From: Pleurotus djamor
Taxonomy: Eukaryota; Basidiomycota; Agaricomycetes; Agaricales; Pleurotaceae
DNA: 64,000 nucleotides
Reading direction: 5' to 3'
NCBI GenBank assembly: GCA_029747585.1
Contig: JAPEVF010000029.1
Coordinates: forward strand, 62,001-126,000
The first letter of the stretch is position 1, and every line of letters starts with the position of its first letter. The notes under the pieces were generated by a model that was given only the letters and a program-made list of their open reading frames with translations, was not told the DNA's origin and did not search any database. Positions 31,885-42,835 of this stretch are shown here, one piece after another. The position numbers were made by a program, and so were the translations under genes.

Positions 31885-34274
31885 ATGATATCCAAACACC
31901 AACGGCGCAACGTCGAGGACGACCCCCTCGCTCACGTTCTGGAACCGCCGCCCAACGAAACAGAACAGGAGAAGGAGACGCGTCTGGCTGAAGAACGCGC
32001 TGCGAAGGCACGCTCAGACGCCATCGATGAGGAGCTCAATCGCGAGAGACAAGCGGAGAAGAAGGGCACTAAACCTGTTAAAGTCTTGTTGCTCGGTGNA
32101 GCCCTCGGTCATACTTCCCCCGCCGTCCCTCGGTGCACTAATGCAGCTCATTGTCCGCCCACACAGGGCAGAGTGAATCTGGTATGTTACGTAGTTCATT
32201 GTTCAGCTCAATTGATTTAATTACGTTCCGTTGTGTCTCGGCTAATGTCCCGTAATGATAGGCAAGTCGACAACTCTCAAAAGTGCGTTTCACGATTCGT
32301 TTCGCCACCATCCGTCATAACTGACACGTACTAGACTTCCAACTCATGCAATCCGACAAAGTATGTACAGGTCATACGTAACCCCGCCTTTCACTGCCTC
32401 ATTTCCATTCCTATCAGGCCTTCAGAGCAGAGAGAGCTCTATGGCGAGCCGTTATCCAACTCAACGTCGTGCGGTCCATACGGCTGATTCTTGATGCCAT
32501 GACCGAAGCACAGGATGCCCATTCCCGCGTAACTTCTGGTTACGACACCCCTCCTTCTTCCCGTTCCCCTTCCCCTATAGTCGATGCAGATTATCCGAAG
32601 CTTTCTCCCGATCTACTCAAGCTCAAGATGCGGTTGTCACCCCTCCTTTCTGTTGAGCACGCTCTCACACGGACACTGGCTCCGACTGGGTCCTTTGAAT
32701 TGGAAGCTACGCGGCTGACTCCCCTACGATACTCCAACAGATCAAACGTTCCTCCAGTAGAGCCCTCAATCTACGCTGGTGCGGCGTGGAAGGGTGCCTT
32801 AGGTCGACTCTTGCCTCGGGAGCGAAATGATGATCAGGAAGAGGTCGTCTGGGATGATCCAAAGGATCCCGGGATGGTGCTACACGCATGTTCAGCCGAC
32901 ATGAGACAGTTGGCGACCGATCCAACGGTCAAAAAGCTGTTGGAGGTGCAAAAACTTCGGCTTGAAGAGATGGCTGGATTGTACGTGATACATGTCGCCA
33001 CCGATGGTGATGGGGACTGAAGTACATGATATCTGATAGTTTCTTGGACTCGTTGGACCGTGTCACCGCCCCGAAGTACATGCCTTCTGATGGTGAGTAC
33101 CTTCAGAGTTATGTTTATCACATCTTTTGGGTAGTCTGATGTTCGTGTTGCTTTAGATGACATCCTCCGTGCCCGTCTGAAGACACTGGGGGTTTCTGAG
33201 CATCGATTCAAACTCAAATCAGGTATGATATCGATACCATACTTTTAGGATTTCCCACCGACACCAATGTCCCGTTGCTAGGAAATATGCTGAGCCACGA
33301 GTGGAGGGTTTTTGATGTCGGTGGCCAAAGATCATTGGTGCGTACTGCAATTCACACTTTCTGTGTCCGAGTTTGACGAATTTCCTCCCATGGGATATGT
33401 CTTTCCCATCGATAGCGTGGTGAGTAATTTCCTCTATTCAGTAGCCATGCGGTTGCTAAGTGAGGTTTCGACAGCTGCCTGGGTACCGTACTTCGATGAT
33501 GTGAATGCTATCATATTTCTGGCTCCGATAAGTTGCTTCGACCAGGTTTTGCAAGAAGACCCGTCGGTCAACCGTCTGGTAAGCGGCCGTTCTTTTCGCG
33601 CTCTTCGTGCTTCGCTGATCTTGTGAACAGGAGGATTCTATCTTGCTATGGAAAGCTATCGTATCGAATCGGCTTTTGAAGGATACTAATATCATTCTCT
33701 TCTTGAGTATGTTGATGATTCCATCATTTCCTCCCTTCCCACTCACTCATGCTCGTTTCCCCCTTTGCGCAGATAAATGCGACATCTTGAAAGCGAAACT
33801 ACAGGCTGGCATCAAGTTTGCTAAATACGTGATTTCTTATGGTGATAGGCCGAACGATTTTAATAATGCATCTAATTGTGAGTCCGCTATTTGAGCTACG
33901 GAATCTGCGTTGATTCTTACGGCCTTGTGCACCGACAGATCTACGGAAGAAGTTTGGTGAGTCGCGTCGTTTCTTTTATTGTCTTGCGTGCTAACTACGC
34001 CGTCATAGCCGGTATCCATAAACAATGCTCTCCCCAAGCAAGAGCGTACTACTGTCATTTTACTTCCGTAATTGTGAGCGCCCTTTCCTCAGTCGACCAG
34101 TTGCCCATCGGTCGTACACGCTGACGCCCATTCAAAGGATACCTCATCTACTCTACATATCCTGCAAAACGGTCGGTCCATCTCCCTCCTCCGTACACTG
34201 TTCACCTTCTAACTAGGGTATCAGTGCAAGATGTGTTATTGCGACACAACCTCGAGCAGAGCTCTCTGGTATAA
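31885..34274 (+). CDS. atypical heterotrimeric G-protein alpha subunit (copy 2)
   Basis: Sixteen exons, join(31885..32095,32167..32181,32263..32283,32336..32361,32418..32980,33040..33092,33157..33222,33282..33337,33416..33419,33475..33578,33631..33706,33773..33877,33939..33956,34009..34073,34138..34171,34225..34274), give an exact 488-aa frame. G1 is LGQSESGKSTTLKNFQ, switch I DDDILRARLKTLGV, switch II DVGGQRSLRAAW (glutamine retained), G4 FLNKCD and G5 FTSVIDT. The tail ends NLEQSSLV. There is no N-terminal Gly/Cys acylation motif; the start is charged (SKHQRRNVEDD). A long Ser/Pro-containing insertion enlarges the helical domain. Switch II depends on a 4-nt exon. An n at 32099 falls next to the first donor site. 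Divergent paralogue of the gene at 20.3 kb. Confidence 0.88.
33416..33419 (+). other. 4-nt microexon in switch II of the second G-alpha
   Basis: The four bases CGTG are preceded by tcgatag and followed by gtgagt. Joined to TTG upstream (ends 33337) and CTGCCTGG downstream (starts 33475) they read Leu-Arg-Ala-Ala-Trp, matching QRAAW in the paralogue at 21.5 kb. Only with this exon do frame and alignment both hold. Confidence 0.78.
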
Positions 34275-34639
34275 CCCCTCATCACACCTTTTCTTGGCTA
34301 CCTAATATGTATCATCATGCATCATCTCCACCCCGCATTGTATCGCCATCTAGCAATGTGTTCTTATGCACGCCTCTATGTATGCTTGTTTTCCCTACTT
34401 ATCTTCGTTTGTTCGTTGTGTTTTGCGTAGGTAGTTAGTTGATTGTTTCTTGACTTACGTCAGTTGGTTACTTCGTTCCTCTGTGTTCGTTTTTTTCTTG
34501 GAATAATGTTGGGCGTAATGCGATAGACAGAGATACACAGATACACAGATATGACAGAAACATGATCACCGTCGCTGAGACTTGAGGATANGCACCTTTC
34601 GGACATCGGGGATAAGGATGGTTTTATTAGAGAACTCCC
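34275..34639. other. intergenic between convergent genes
   Basis: 365 bases between the stops of the second G-alpha and the XRCC4-like gene. T-rich, with a short 'agatacac' tandem repeat at about 34530-34550. No gene. Confidence 0.5.
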
Positions 34640-35817
34640 TCATTCGTCGTCATCGCTAGCGAATTCAAGGGCCTGGTACTTTCTCGCTTTCTTGCTCGGG
34701 TTCGCAAGGGACGCTCCCTTATTTCGCTTCGGCGGAGCGGGTTCTTTAGAAAGTTAAAATCAAGTGTAAGTAGACAATAGTGAAGTGGGTAACGATGGCG
34801 AAAGGATATACGGAATGGAATCAAGACTCACTGGACTGAGATGTGGATGGGGTTGCTTTCTTGATCGGGTTACTCGGTACCGTCTGTCGTGGTTCGGGCT
34901 TCAAGGAAGACGAGGACGTCGAGGGGAACGGTCGTGTAGGGCCGTCTGCGTTTGACACAGGAGAGGGTTTAGGGGGATCTATCCTCTTTCTCGGAGGGGA
35001 CTGCGCATGATCGTTACGGGGTTCTGCATTGGAATTGGCATCTAGAACCGTGGTACCCGGGAGTAAGCATGGAATCATCAAAGATAAAGGGAGGTAGACG
35101 CGATGAGGCACGCTGCACGCACTGGGATTCCTGGGCGGGGAAAAGGATCGCGTCGACGTGGCGGCATAGGCAGGGGGATGCAGCCGAAAATTTCTTGTCT
35201 TTGCTTGCAGGGCAATCTTCGGAGACGGGTAGTCAGATTGGCGAAATATATGGACGGTTTGAAGAGACATACTTCCAAGAACACGTCTGTTGCATGTGAC
35301 GCTGCCTCTTCCGAGGTTAATTCGACGAGCGGGACGTGGAGGGGGCGTTTAGAAGTAGGGCCGAATGTAAGCTGCGGGTTTAAGGTGAGATTTAGACTTT
35401 TGAATGGACCACGTAGACGATAGTGTTGATTTTACCTTGATTTCTGCGTTGCGGTCGGCGGACCAGTCTGTTATGGAGAGGTCGCCACCTGTCAAAGAAT
35501 CTGCGAGTTTCTCGGCAAAGGTGTCGAGTAGGATGGAAGATGGGTTCGGCCCCTGTGTAGACGGAATTGATCAGTATGAATCGCCATTTATTGGAGGTGA
35601 TTTCAGTTAGAAATGGGTCACGCACAACGAGATTATGGACATCATCTTGTGTCCAGGAACCGCGCCACCAACGGCCCTCTGAACCTGAGAGGCCAAGGTG
35701 GATGGACCATTTGGACTCGTCTACGGACGAGAGCACGACAAAGCGGTATGCGCCTTGGTAGATGATCTGGACGAGTTCGTCGAGGCTTCCGAAGGATGAA
35801 AGAAAATCGATGTTCAT
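34640..35817 (-). CDS. putative XRCC4/XLF/PAXX-superfamily protein (non-homologous end joining)
   Basis: Minus-strand exons 35817..35626 and 35552..35436, then one starting at LTFGPTSKRPLHVPLVELTS, run to a stop at 34640. The N-terminal half reads YRFVVLSSVDESKWSIHLGL and GRWWRGSWTQDDVHNLV, alternating beta-strands with spaced Trp residues as in XRCC4-family head domains. A helix with EEAASHATDVFLEIALQ follows, then a long disordered Pro/Ser-rich tail. The end is basic then acidic (KKARKYQALEFASDDDE), as in Ku- or ligase-binding tails of this superfamily. This is a fold-level guess, since sequence conservation is weak. Exon joins between about 35140 and 35050 are uncertain. It diverges from the guanylyltransferase gene. 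Confidence 0.5.
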
Positions 35818-36161
35818 TCTTGGTCGCAATTAGCGCTCAGATGCAAGCGCCCCGAAGGCGTTGCTTATAATTTTCCAATGTTTTTTCACAAGTTGGCATA
35901 ACTTTTGGTTGTTGAACCGGGGCTTTGACGGCGACAAGTGATGAGAATTGACGCGACACGTTCGTTCTCGTGTTGCCGTGTCATATGATGATCCTTCCGG
36001 GTTAACTTAGCCACCACCAAGTCGAAAACACTCCGGCGCTCTGCACGTTCCAGATTCGGCAATGGCCGAGCCGTCGATTTCTGCCAGAGCTTTCGGTCTA
36101 TAATAATAAATAGCCTCTGCCTGTTTCACTTTCCACCATTCCTTTCTCTCATACCACCACC
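35818..36161. other. divergent promoter region
   Basis: 344 bases between ATGs of the XRCC4-like and guanylyltransferase genes. A tataataataaat run at about 36099-36112 could serve the plus-strand gene. No gene. Confidence 0.5.
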
Positions 36162-38028
36162 ATGTCTTCCTCGGGTCTTTTCGCTCCAACTCCCACTGCG
36201 CAGACCAATGGCTCTGCTGCTCCGAACAATGTAGAGTTCATGCTTGCCCAGATTTTGGGTGCAGTTCAGAAACAGGTATGCCTTACCCTCGTTGATATTT
36301 CACGGACGTGTCTTATCACATACATTCACAGAGTGTCGAACTCGCTGATCTCAGGCAAGAATGCGCTGAACTCAGAATGGCAAATAATAGCCTTGAACGT
36401 CAAGTTCGCGATGGCCTACAGGTGAGCATACACATCGGTGTGCTTCTCCAACACTCCGCCATTCGCGAGTCTGTTGGTCCAGGCTTCGGGATAGTCAGGC
36501 GTTCATGCTGTCTAGATGATCAGGTCGAGGCGCTCGCCTAAACCCGTGCTCCGGACGCACAAGTCCCCGCACGCTTCCCCCTCCAATGTTACCCCGGATC
36601 GTTCTCAATGTTGACTCGTCCAAAGGGTTATTCCAACAGGACAGGAACACCTGGCTTCATGACACCCGCCGTACCAGGCAGTCCTCAATTACGCGCCAAG
36701 TCCCCCTTCCTTACGACCCCCACCCAAGCCATCCCGTCAATCGCCACTACTTCCGTCGTCCATCACGCTTCGCCCTTGGGTGAAAACATCACTATATCGC
36801 TTCCGCATTCAGTTCGGGACATTCCCGGCTTTTACGTCGTCATTCCTGCGGGTGGCGCTGGTACCCGCCTATGGCCCTTGTCTCGAGAAGAGCATCCCAA
36901 GTTTCTCTTAGACCTTACACTTAAGGGCAGATCTTTGATTCAGGCGACATGGGATCGACTCTTGCCGCTGTCGTCTCCAAGCAGGACCACTATTGTCGCC
37001 GGACCGAGTCATATCAAAGTCATACGAGAGCAGCTCCCCGATCTCCTGCCGCACAACCTCATGTGTGAACCAGGCCCTAAGGACTCTATGGCCGCCATAG
37101 GTCTCGCGGCGGCTGTTCTTGCCCATCGTGACCCAGATGCCGTCATTGGTTCCTTTGCTGCGGACCATATGATTTCTGGTGACGATGCTTTCCTTGCGGC
37201 GGTCGCAGAAGCGGTTGAGGTCGCCCGAAAAGATTATCTTGTCACGATCGGAATCGCCCCTTCTCACCCGTCCACTGGTTTCGGTTACGTACGTCTTGGA
37301 GACAAGCTGAACATCACTGAGGCACCCAATGCGCGCCTAGTTTCTAGCTTCAAAGAAAAGCCTGATGCTAGAACCGCAGCTGCCTACATTGCCACTGGAA
37401 AATACCGCTGGAATGCTGGAATGTTCGTAACGAAAGCCAGCTTCCTTCTTCAGCTGTTGAAGGAGTACAAGCCAGAGTTGTACGAAGGCTTGATGCAGAT
37501 AGGTTCAGTTTGGGATGACGAAGTGCTGAGACAGAAGACTCTGGACGAAGTGTGGCCGACATTGGAGAAAATACCCATTGACAACGCTGTCGCCGAACCC
37601 GCCGCCATTGAAGGTCGAGTCGCTGTCGTCCCAGCCACATTTGGTATGTATTAGCTTTGTCCAACTTGTGATTGTCTTCTGAACAGTTTCATCCCAGGTT
37701 GGGACGACGTTGGTGATTTCTCTTCCTTGGCTGATTTGTTGCCCGCGGAAGCTAACCAACCGCGTGTTCTCGGTGATAGCAATTTGGGTAAGTGGGAGTC
37801 TGCCCCCGTCTGGCTGAAACTCACCGTTGTTGCGCAGTTTTGACAGAACAGATGGCTGGTGGTATCGTTGTCCCCGGATCAGGGCGTTTAATCACTTGCC
37901 TTGGTGTCGATGATCTCGTCATTGTTGACATGCCTGATACCCTCCTGGTCACTACTCGCGCTCGGTCTCAGGAAGTCAAACGCCTGGTCAAGAAGTGTCG
38001 TGAAGCGGGCTGGAGGTCCCTCCTTTGA
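36162..38028 (+). CDS. bacterial-type mannose-1-phosphate guanylyltransferase with N-terminal coiled coil
   Basis: Exons 36162..36275 and 36332..36421 encode a head with a short coiled coil (SVELADLRQECAELRMANNS). A Ser/Pro-rich linker starts at 36516, and the exact joins near 36600-36650 are uncertain. The catalytic exon (to 37643) then continues with 37698..37787 and 37838..38028. The nucleotidyltransferase signature is VVIPAGGAGTRLWPLSREEH-PKFLLDL. Other landmarks are EPGPKDSMAAIGLAAAVLA, VIGSFAADHMI, FKEKPDARTAAAYIATGKYR-WNAGMF and FGWDDVGDFSSL. These match bacterial ManC-type enzymes much better than fungal Psa1/Mpg1, whose signature is GGFGTRLRPLT. The product would be GDP-mannose for glycosylation. 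The bacterial character suggests horizontal transfer followed by intron gain and addition of a eukaryotic head. Confidence 0.88.
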
Positions 38029-38486
38029 AACTTACATCTCGAAAACTCATCATCCCCAACTCTCTGGTTAAATAATATCGATTCATGGACGATTTCCCTC
38101 TATATTATTGTAGCAGCAGGTCTCGTGTCCTGGACCAGTTTCTCGTTGTCTTTTTAATTTGGGTCTCGGTTGGACAGTTGTAATACCCAAACTGCATAGT
38201 ATAATTTACTCTACTGCCGGACGTGCGTATGTATATACCCTCCATGCACATGTGTTACCTACGGGATATCCCTGATCGATGTCACTTTGCTCATCCAGTC
38301 GGAATGGATAACATCAAATCAACGCGTTTGGAGCCTCGACCATCCTGTTTTCCTCCTCCCAACACGATTGCACCATATGTGCGCTCGAAGACGCTATCAA
38401 TACAATTTTCGCAAGCGGCTGGATGGTAAGGCGAAATCGGTGAAGTTCCACGCGCTTGCAAAGGTTGGATCCTGATTCAACTGGAG
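38029..38486. other. intergenic between guanylyltransferase and permease genes
   Basis: 458 bases, AT-rich at 38070-38220 (3' region of the upstream gene). No gene recognised. Confidence 0.5.
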
Positions 38487-40916
38487 ATGGGCCCTGTTAC
38501 CAATGAGCCACCTTCGCCGAGTCAAGCTCTCTATAAATCTCAGTCGCATCGGAGCTATGGGGCAATTTCTAGTACCTCTGGAGTTTCTGGATCCATGGGC
38601 AGCCCGTCGAAAACGTCCATTGCAGAGGCAGAAACGCCCGTTCCGGTCGACGATGACGTCCTACCTTTACCACCCGTCGACCAGGATACCCGTGCTCATG
38701 GCCTACAAAGAGGACTTTCTGCGCGTCAAGTGCAGATGATAGCCATTGCTGGAACGATAGGAACTGGTCTGTTTCTGGGCACGGGGAGGTCTCTTGCACA
38801 GGGAGGACCGGCGGCGATGCTTATATGCTATTCACTCGTTGGGTTCATCGTCTATGTGACTTTGCTGCTGCTTGGAGAGATGGCAACGCAATACCCAGTA
38901 GCTGGTGAGTCAACGTCTCTCGAATGATACAAGGCCTAGGTTTGAATTCATCGCTTGTCCGCGGATTAGGCTCTTTCAACACGTATGCAACGCGGTTCTT
39001 CTCTCCTTCGTACGGGTTCGCTCTGTCGTGGAACTACTGGTTTAACGACGCTGTGTCTGTCGCCGGAGATTTGACAGCTGCGCAATTAGTGCTGCAATTC
39101 TGGACCCCTTCGCACACATGGATCGTTAGTGTTGCATTCTGGATATTCCTTGTGGGGTTGAACGCAGTTCATGTCAAAGCATACGGCGAAATGGGTGAGT
39201 GGTTCATTACTTGGCGTATGCGTTCTTCTCAGATGGGTGGACTCAACTACTTGGCTGTTTGTTGTAGAATATTGGTTGGCGTCTTTGAAAGTCGCCACAA
39301 TCCTCGTCTTCATTATCTTGGGTATTTTAGTGAATGTTGGAGTTAATACGGATCATACGTATATTGGGGGATCGAACTGGCGCATAGAAGGTGCTCCATT
39401 CCGTGGTGGATTTGGGGGCTTCGCAAGGGTTTTTGTCACGGCTAGTTTTGCTTGTGAGTACCAGCGTAACATCGGCTATCACNTTTTTTTGCTGATGATT
39501 TGAAGATGGTGGGACGGAAAGCCTTGGTATCACAGCAGGCGAGACGAAAAATCCTTCGCGTAATATGCCCCGTGTGGTGAAGGCTGTATTTTGGAGGTGA
39601 GCCCATGCCCAGTGGACATCGACATTAACCAGAGTAACATCAATTTCCATTCAGAATCATGATCTTCTACATTCTGAGCATTCTGCTCATTGGACTCAAT
39701 GGTACGTTTCGGCTTCAAGCATGCGCATGCTTGGCGAGGTATGCTCTTGCTGACGGAGTTGCTGTCGTCCAGTACCATGGAATTACCCTAATTTATCCAA
39801 CAAGAGTACGACTACTTCTCCCTTTACCATCATTTTTGAGCGTGCCGGTTCTAGTACGTATGCGATGCGGATAATGCCCCTTTGCTCAACTGAAATGCCC
39901 ATTTAGAGGTTGCGGGCTCATTCATGAACACTGTCATTCTGACGTCCGTCCTCTCGGCTGGAAACCATGCGCTGTTCGCTGGTACCCGAGTCCTGTATGG
40001 TATGCAGCCCATATATCATTCCTTTTCTGCATTGTTGAGGCTGAGGGACGTACAGGGCTGGCAGCAGTGCAACAGGCGCCGAAAGTCTTCATGTGGACCA
40101 CGAAGAGAGGTGTACCGCTTCCGTCGCTGTTACTGACGAGCAGTATCAGCGCGCTGTGTTTCGGATCTAGCTTCATTGGAAGTGGTGAACTATGGGGGTG
40201 GCTGCAGAACCTTGTGGGCGTGTCGAATCAGGTATGATAGCCATCCCTTTTGATCATCTGAGTTGAGGGAGTGAAACAATCGTGTTTTTGAAACTCTAGA
40301 TTGCTTGGTTATCAATTGGCCTGGCCAGTTGGCGTTTCCGCAAAGCATGGTTAGCTCAAGGAAGATCGCTCGATGAACTGAAATTTCGTGCATCTTGGAC
40401 ATGGCCATGGGGTCCCATTTTCGTTGTGAGTCAACCCTATCATGGAAGGATTCGTCCTTGTACTCACAATTTTACTACTTTAATTTTACTACTTTAAGAT
40501 TGTCAGTGTTACCGCATTGATTATCAGTGAGTTTACTGTTCAGTACCGCATCCTAGCATGATCTGACAGCTATGGTAGTCCAAGGCTGGTCATCGGTCTT
40601 CCCTCACTTCTCTGCTGTCGACTTCGTGTCATTCTATCTGGAAATTCCTGTCATGGTTATCATGTTCACGGGTTGGATGTTAATCCGCCGACCCGGTGCA
40701 GACAAGGGCCTTCCGACTGGATCGGGTGAAGCTGAAACCTCGACGCGTCGGAGGGGTGGCCTATGGTATAGTGATTTAGTTGATGTAGGAACAGTGGATC
40801 TCCGGAGGGATGAACATGAAGAAGACGACAATGACAAAGCTGACGACGAACAAAGAAATCGCCGCATTGCAGGAAAACTAGGATATCTCTGGAGGATATA
40901 TTATTGGATGGCTTAG
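38487..40916 (+). CDS. amino-acid permease of the APC/YAT family
   Basis: Multi-exon gene, first exon 38487..38904, second from 38970. After a polar N-terminus of about 75 residues the APC core begins GLSARQVQMIAIAGTIGTGL-FLGTG, the family signature in TM1. Next come AMLICYSLVGFIVYVTLLLL, GEMATQYPVAGSFNTYATRF, WNYWFNDAVSVAGDLTAAQL and LKVATILVFIILGILVNVGV. Later landmarks are GTESLGITAGETKNPSRNMP-RVVKAVFWR, SFMNTVILTSVLSAGNHALF-AGTR and VFMWTTKRGVPLPSLLLTSS. The cytoplasmic tail is acidic with a run of Asp/Glu and ends LWRIYYWMA. Such permeases import amino acids by proton symport at the plasma membrane. A single n at 39483 falls in an intron. The substrate cannot be predicted. Confidence 0.9.
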
Positions 40917-41206
40917 TTGCCCGTTGTGGGTCCCGTATTGTATACATTAGCACATCTAAACAATGGTAATATTGCTCAGACAACGTCATGACGATTGTGT
41001 ACAAGCGCCTCTAGATCTCGCACTGCCTCGCCGCCCACATCTGCCAGCGCCACAGGTTCAAAAACANTTTTTTCTTGGCTAGAATTGTGCTCGTACAGTT
41101 TTGTACTGCATTTCCCGACGCCTATAAGATCGGCTTTGGTGTGCTATCCGACACCATATCTCATCTCCCGTTCCCCCGAGCAACGACGGCTTCGTTCGCG
41201 ATCCAC

Positions 41207-41809
41207 ATGCACAAATGTTCATCACGATCACAACCTGTCACAACGACTATCAGTCCCGTCCTACTGTTCGCTTTGGCGTTGGCCATTCAAGCTGACTTCG
41301 CTGATGCCCGAGGCGGGGGTGGAGGAGGCCGTGGTTCTTCGAGCAAGAGCTCAGGCAGCAAAAGTTCAGGCAGCAAAAGTAGTAGTACGAAAAGCGGAGG
41401 TGGTGGCGGCGTTGTTGGGGCACCAATTATTGTGCACTCTGGGTCAAGTCGTAAATGCTATGACAAAGAGTATGTTCTGGCTCTCTGTCTTCTCGATGAA
41501 ATCCCCCATTGACAGTATATTAGCGGTAAACAGATTCCATGTCCCTCAAATAACAAAGCTGCCATCATTGCAGGCTCAGTTATCGGAGGAGGTGAGAATT
41601 TCATTACCTGGGATACCCATATCTATTCTGACAAGTTTCAAATTTTAGTTGTTGGCTTGTCTTTGATTGCTTTCCTTGTCTACTGGTTCCTAAAACGACG
41701 TAAACGACGACTCGCGTCAGAACCTGAGGCCTTCAAACCGACCCCACAAAGTCGCAAGAACACGAAAGAAAAAGACTACGTTCCACTCCCCGATCCTGCT
41801 CCTGTCTAA
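41207..41809 (+). CDS. small secretory-pathway single-pass protein, Gly/Ser-rich (copy 1)
   Basis: join(41207..41469,41524..41591,41649..41809) is exact and encodes 163 aa. An N-terminal signal sequence (PVLLFALALAIQADFADA) is followed by a glycine-rich stretch, then tandem KSSGS units, then a cysteine motif (SRKCYDKD...IPCPSNN). A TM segment comes next (AAIIAGSVIGGVVGLSLIAF, LVYWFLKRRKRR), then a basic, Pro-rich cytoplasmic tail ending YVPLPDPAPV. The layout is that of a small type I plasma-membrane protein with a flexible ectodomain. A second, degraded-looking copy lies at 42308. The function is unknown. Confidence 0.8.
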
Positions 41810-42307
41810 AGCTCTCAGTTCGAAGTCTACACCATTCCCTTCAACCACTCTGCCCATACCCTTGCCTTATCTTTATTCCTACTGGTTCACTCTGCACTCA
41901 TGCTCACCATCTACACACGCTTAGTCGGTTTCGATATTGAATCTCATGTTGCCATCTATAAATCCATCCTTATATTTGCGTCGAAGTAAATCTGCAATTC
42001 GCCATAGCCTCCAGGAACGGCGTTCGTCTTTGTCGTTGACCACGGAGGAGGCGCCGCCACCGAAGTGGCCACTCTCTATCATTAATCAATGAGGCAAATC
42101 TATCCATGGATACACTGCGGGTGACTCGCTACAGCTCATCGCAGNCACATTCCATGCATACCTGNATTAGTTTGCCAAAGCTGGATTGACCTTCGAGGCT
42201 GAAAGCTTTATANAGNNNGNCGTCTTCTAGCTGTTCATCAACCATATATTCCCCTCTCCACACGCTCACATCCAAGCAACCCCAGCTATCACCTAACATC
42301 TACGATC
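41810..42307. other. intergenic between the two small TM-protein paralogues
   Basis: 498 bases with several n's after 42140. No gene recognised. Confidence 0.5.
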
Positions 42308-42675
42308 ATGCCTACTACCACCCGAACTCTCGAGGAAGCCAGCATCAAGAANTTCAAAGCCAATCGACCGACGCGCAGCGCTGCCGCAACATCGCACCAG
42401 TGCTACGATCAAAAGTAAGTATACCCGACTTTCTGGCCGTCACAGAGCATATAATGCTAACCATACNCTTNAATNTCAGCTANCGAGAAATGCANTGCCA
42501 CAAGACTCGGCCTGACAACGGAGTAATCGCTGGGGCTGCCATTGGAGGAGGTAATNNNNGATTACTTGNGNAGAGTCAAGNANTCNCTTTGCTGATCAGC
42601 TTCATAGTCATATTNTTGCTCTTGNTGNTCTTCCTAACGTACTGGCTATTGAAGAGACGACGCCAGCGATCATGA
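42308..42675 (+). CDS. small single-pass protein, paralogue of the 41.2-kb gene (copy 2)
   Basis: Exon 1 starts MPTTTRTLEEASIK at 42308 and ends at 42413 inside HQCYDQ. Exon 2 carries a second Cys and GVIAGAAIGG; exon 3 gives a hydrophobic run ending YWLLKRRRQRS. The CYD..., IAGxxIGG and YWxLKRRR order and both intron positions match the 41.2-kb gene. Differences: no signal peptide is visible, the Gly/Ser repeats are absent and the cytoplasmic tail is only a few residues. Many n's prevent deciding whether it is intact. It might be a decaying duplicate. Confidence 0.5.
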
Positions 42676-42835
42676 GTCNCATCGCCAAGACGNAGNGATC
42701 TGCCCTCAGAAACGAAGTTCATTTTGNAATAGGGGTGTTCCCTGGCTGATATGACGATTGAGTTTACTATGCACGGAAGTCCANNGTATGNAACGAGTCT
42801 ATGAANAGTATGAATCNTTATGTAGCCCTACACGC

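Noticed and set aside
33465..33474. Alternative acceptor giving VSTAAW in the second G-alpha
   Set aside because: It keeps frame but inserts two residues into switch II and does not match the paralogue; the 4-nt exon path matches exactly.
34525..34560. Short agatacac repeats as a CRISPR-like array
   Set aside because: A simple eukaryotic microsatellite of a few units without spacers.
40460..40500. Duplicated 'attttactacttta' in the permease gene as a regulatory element
   Set aside because: It lies in an intron next to the acceptor and looks like a simple AT-rich duplication.
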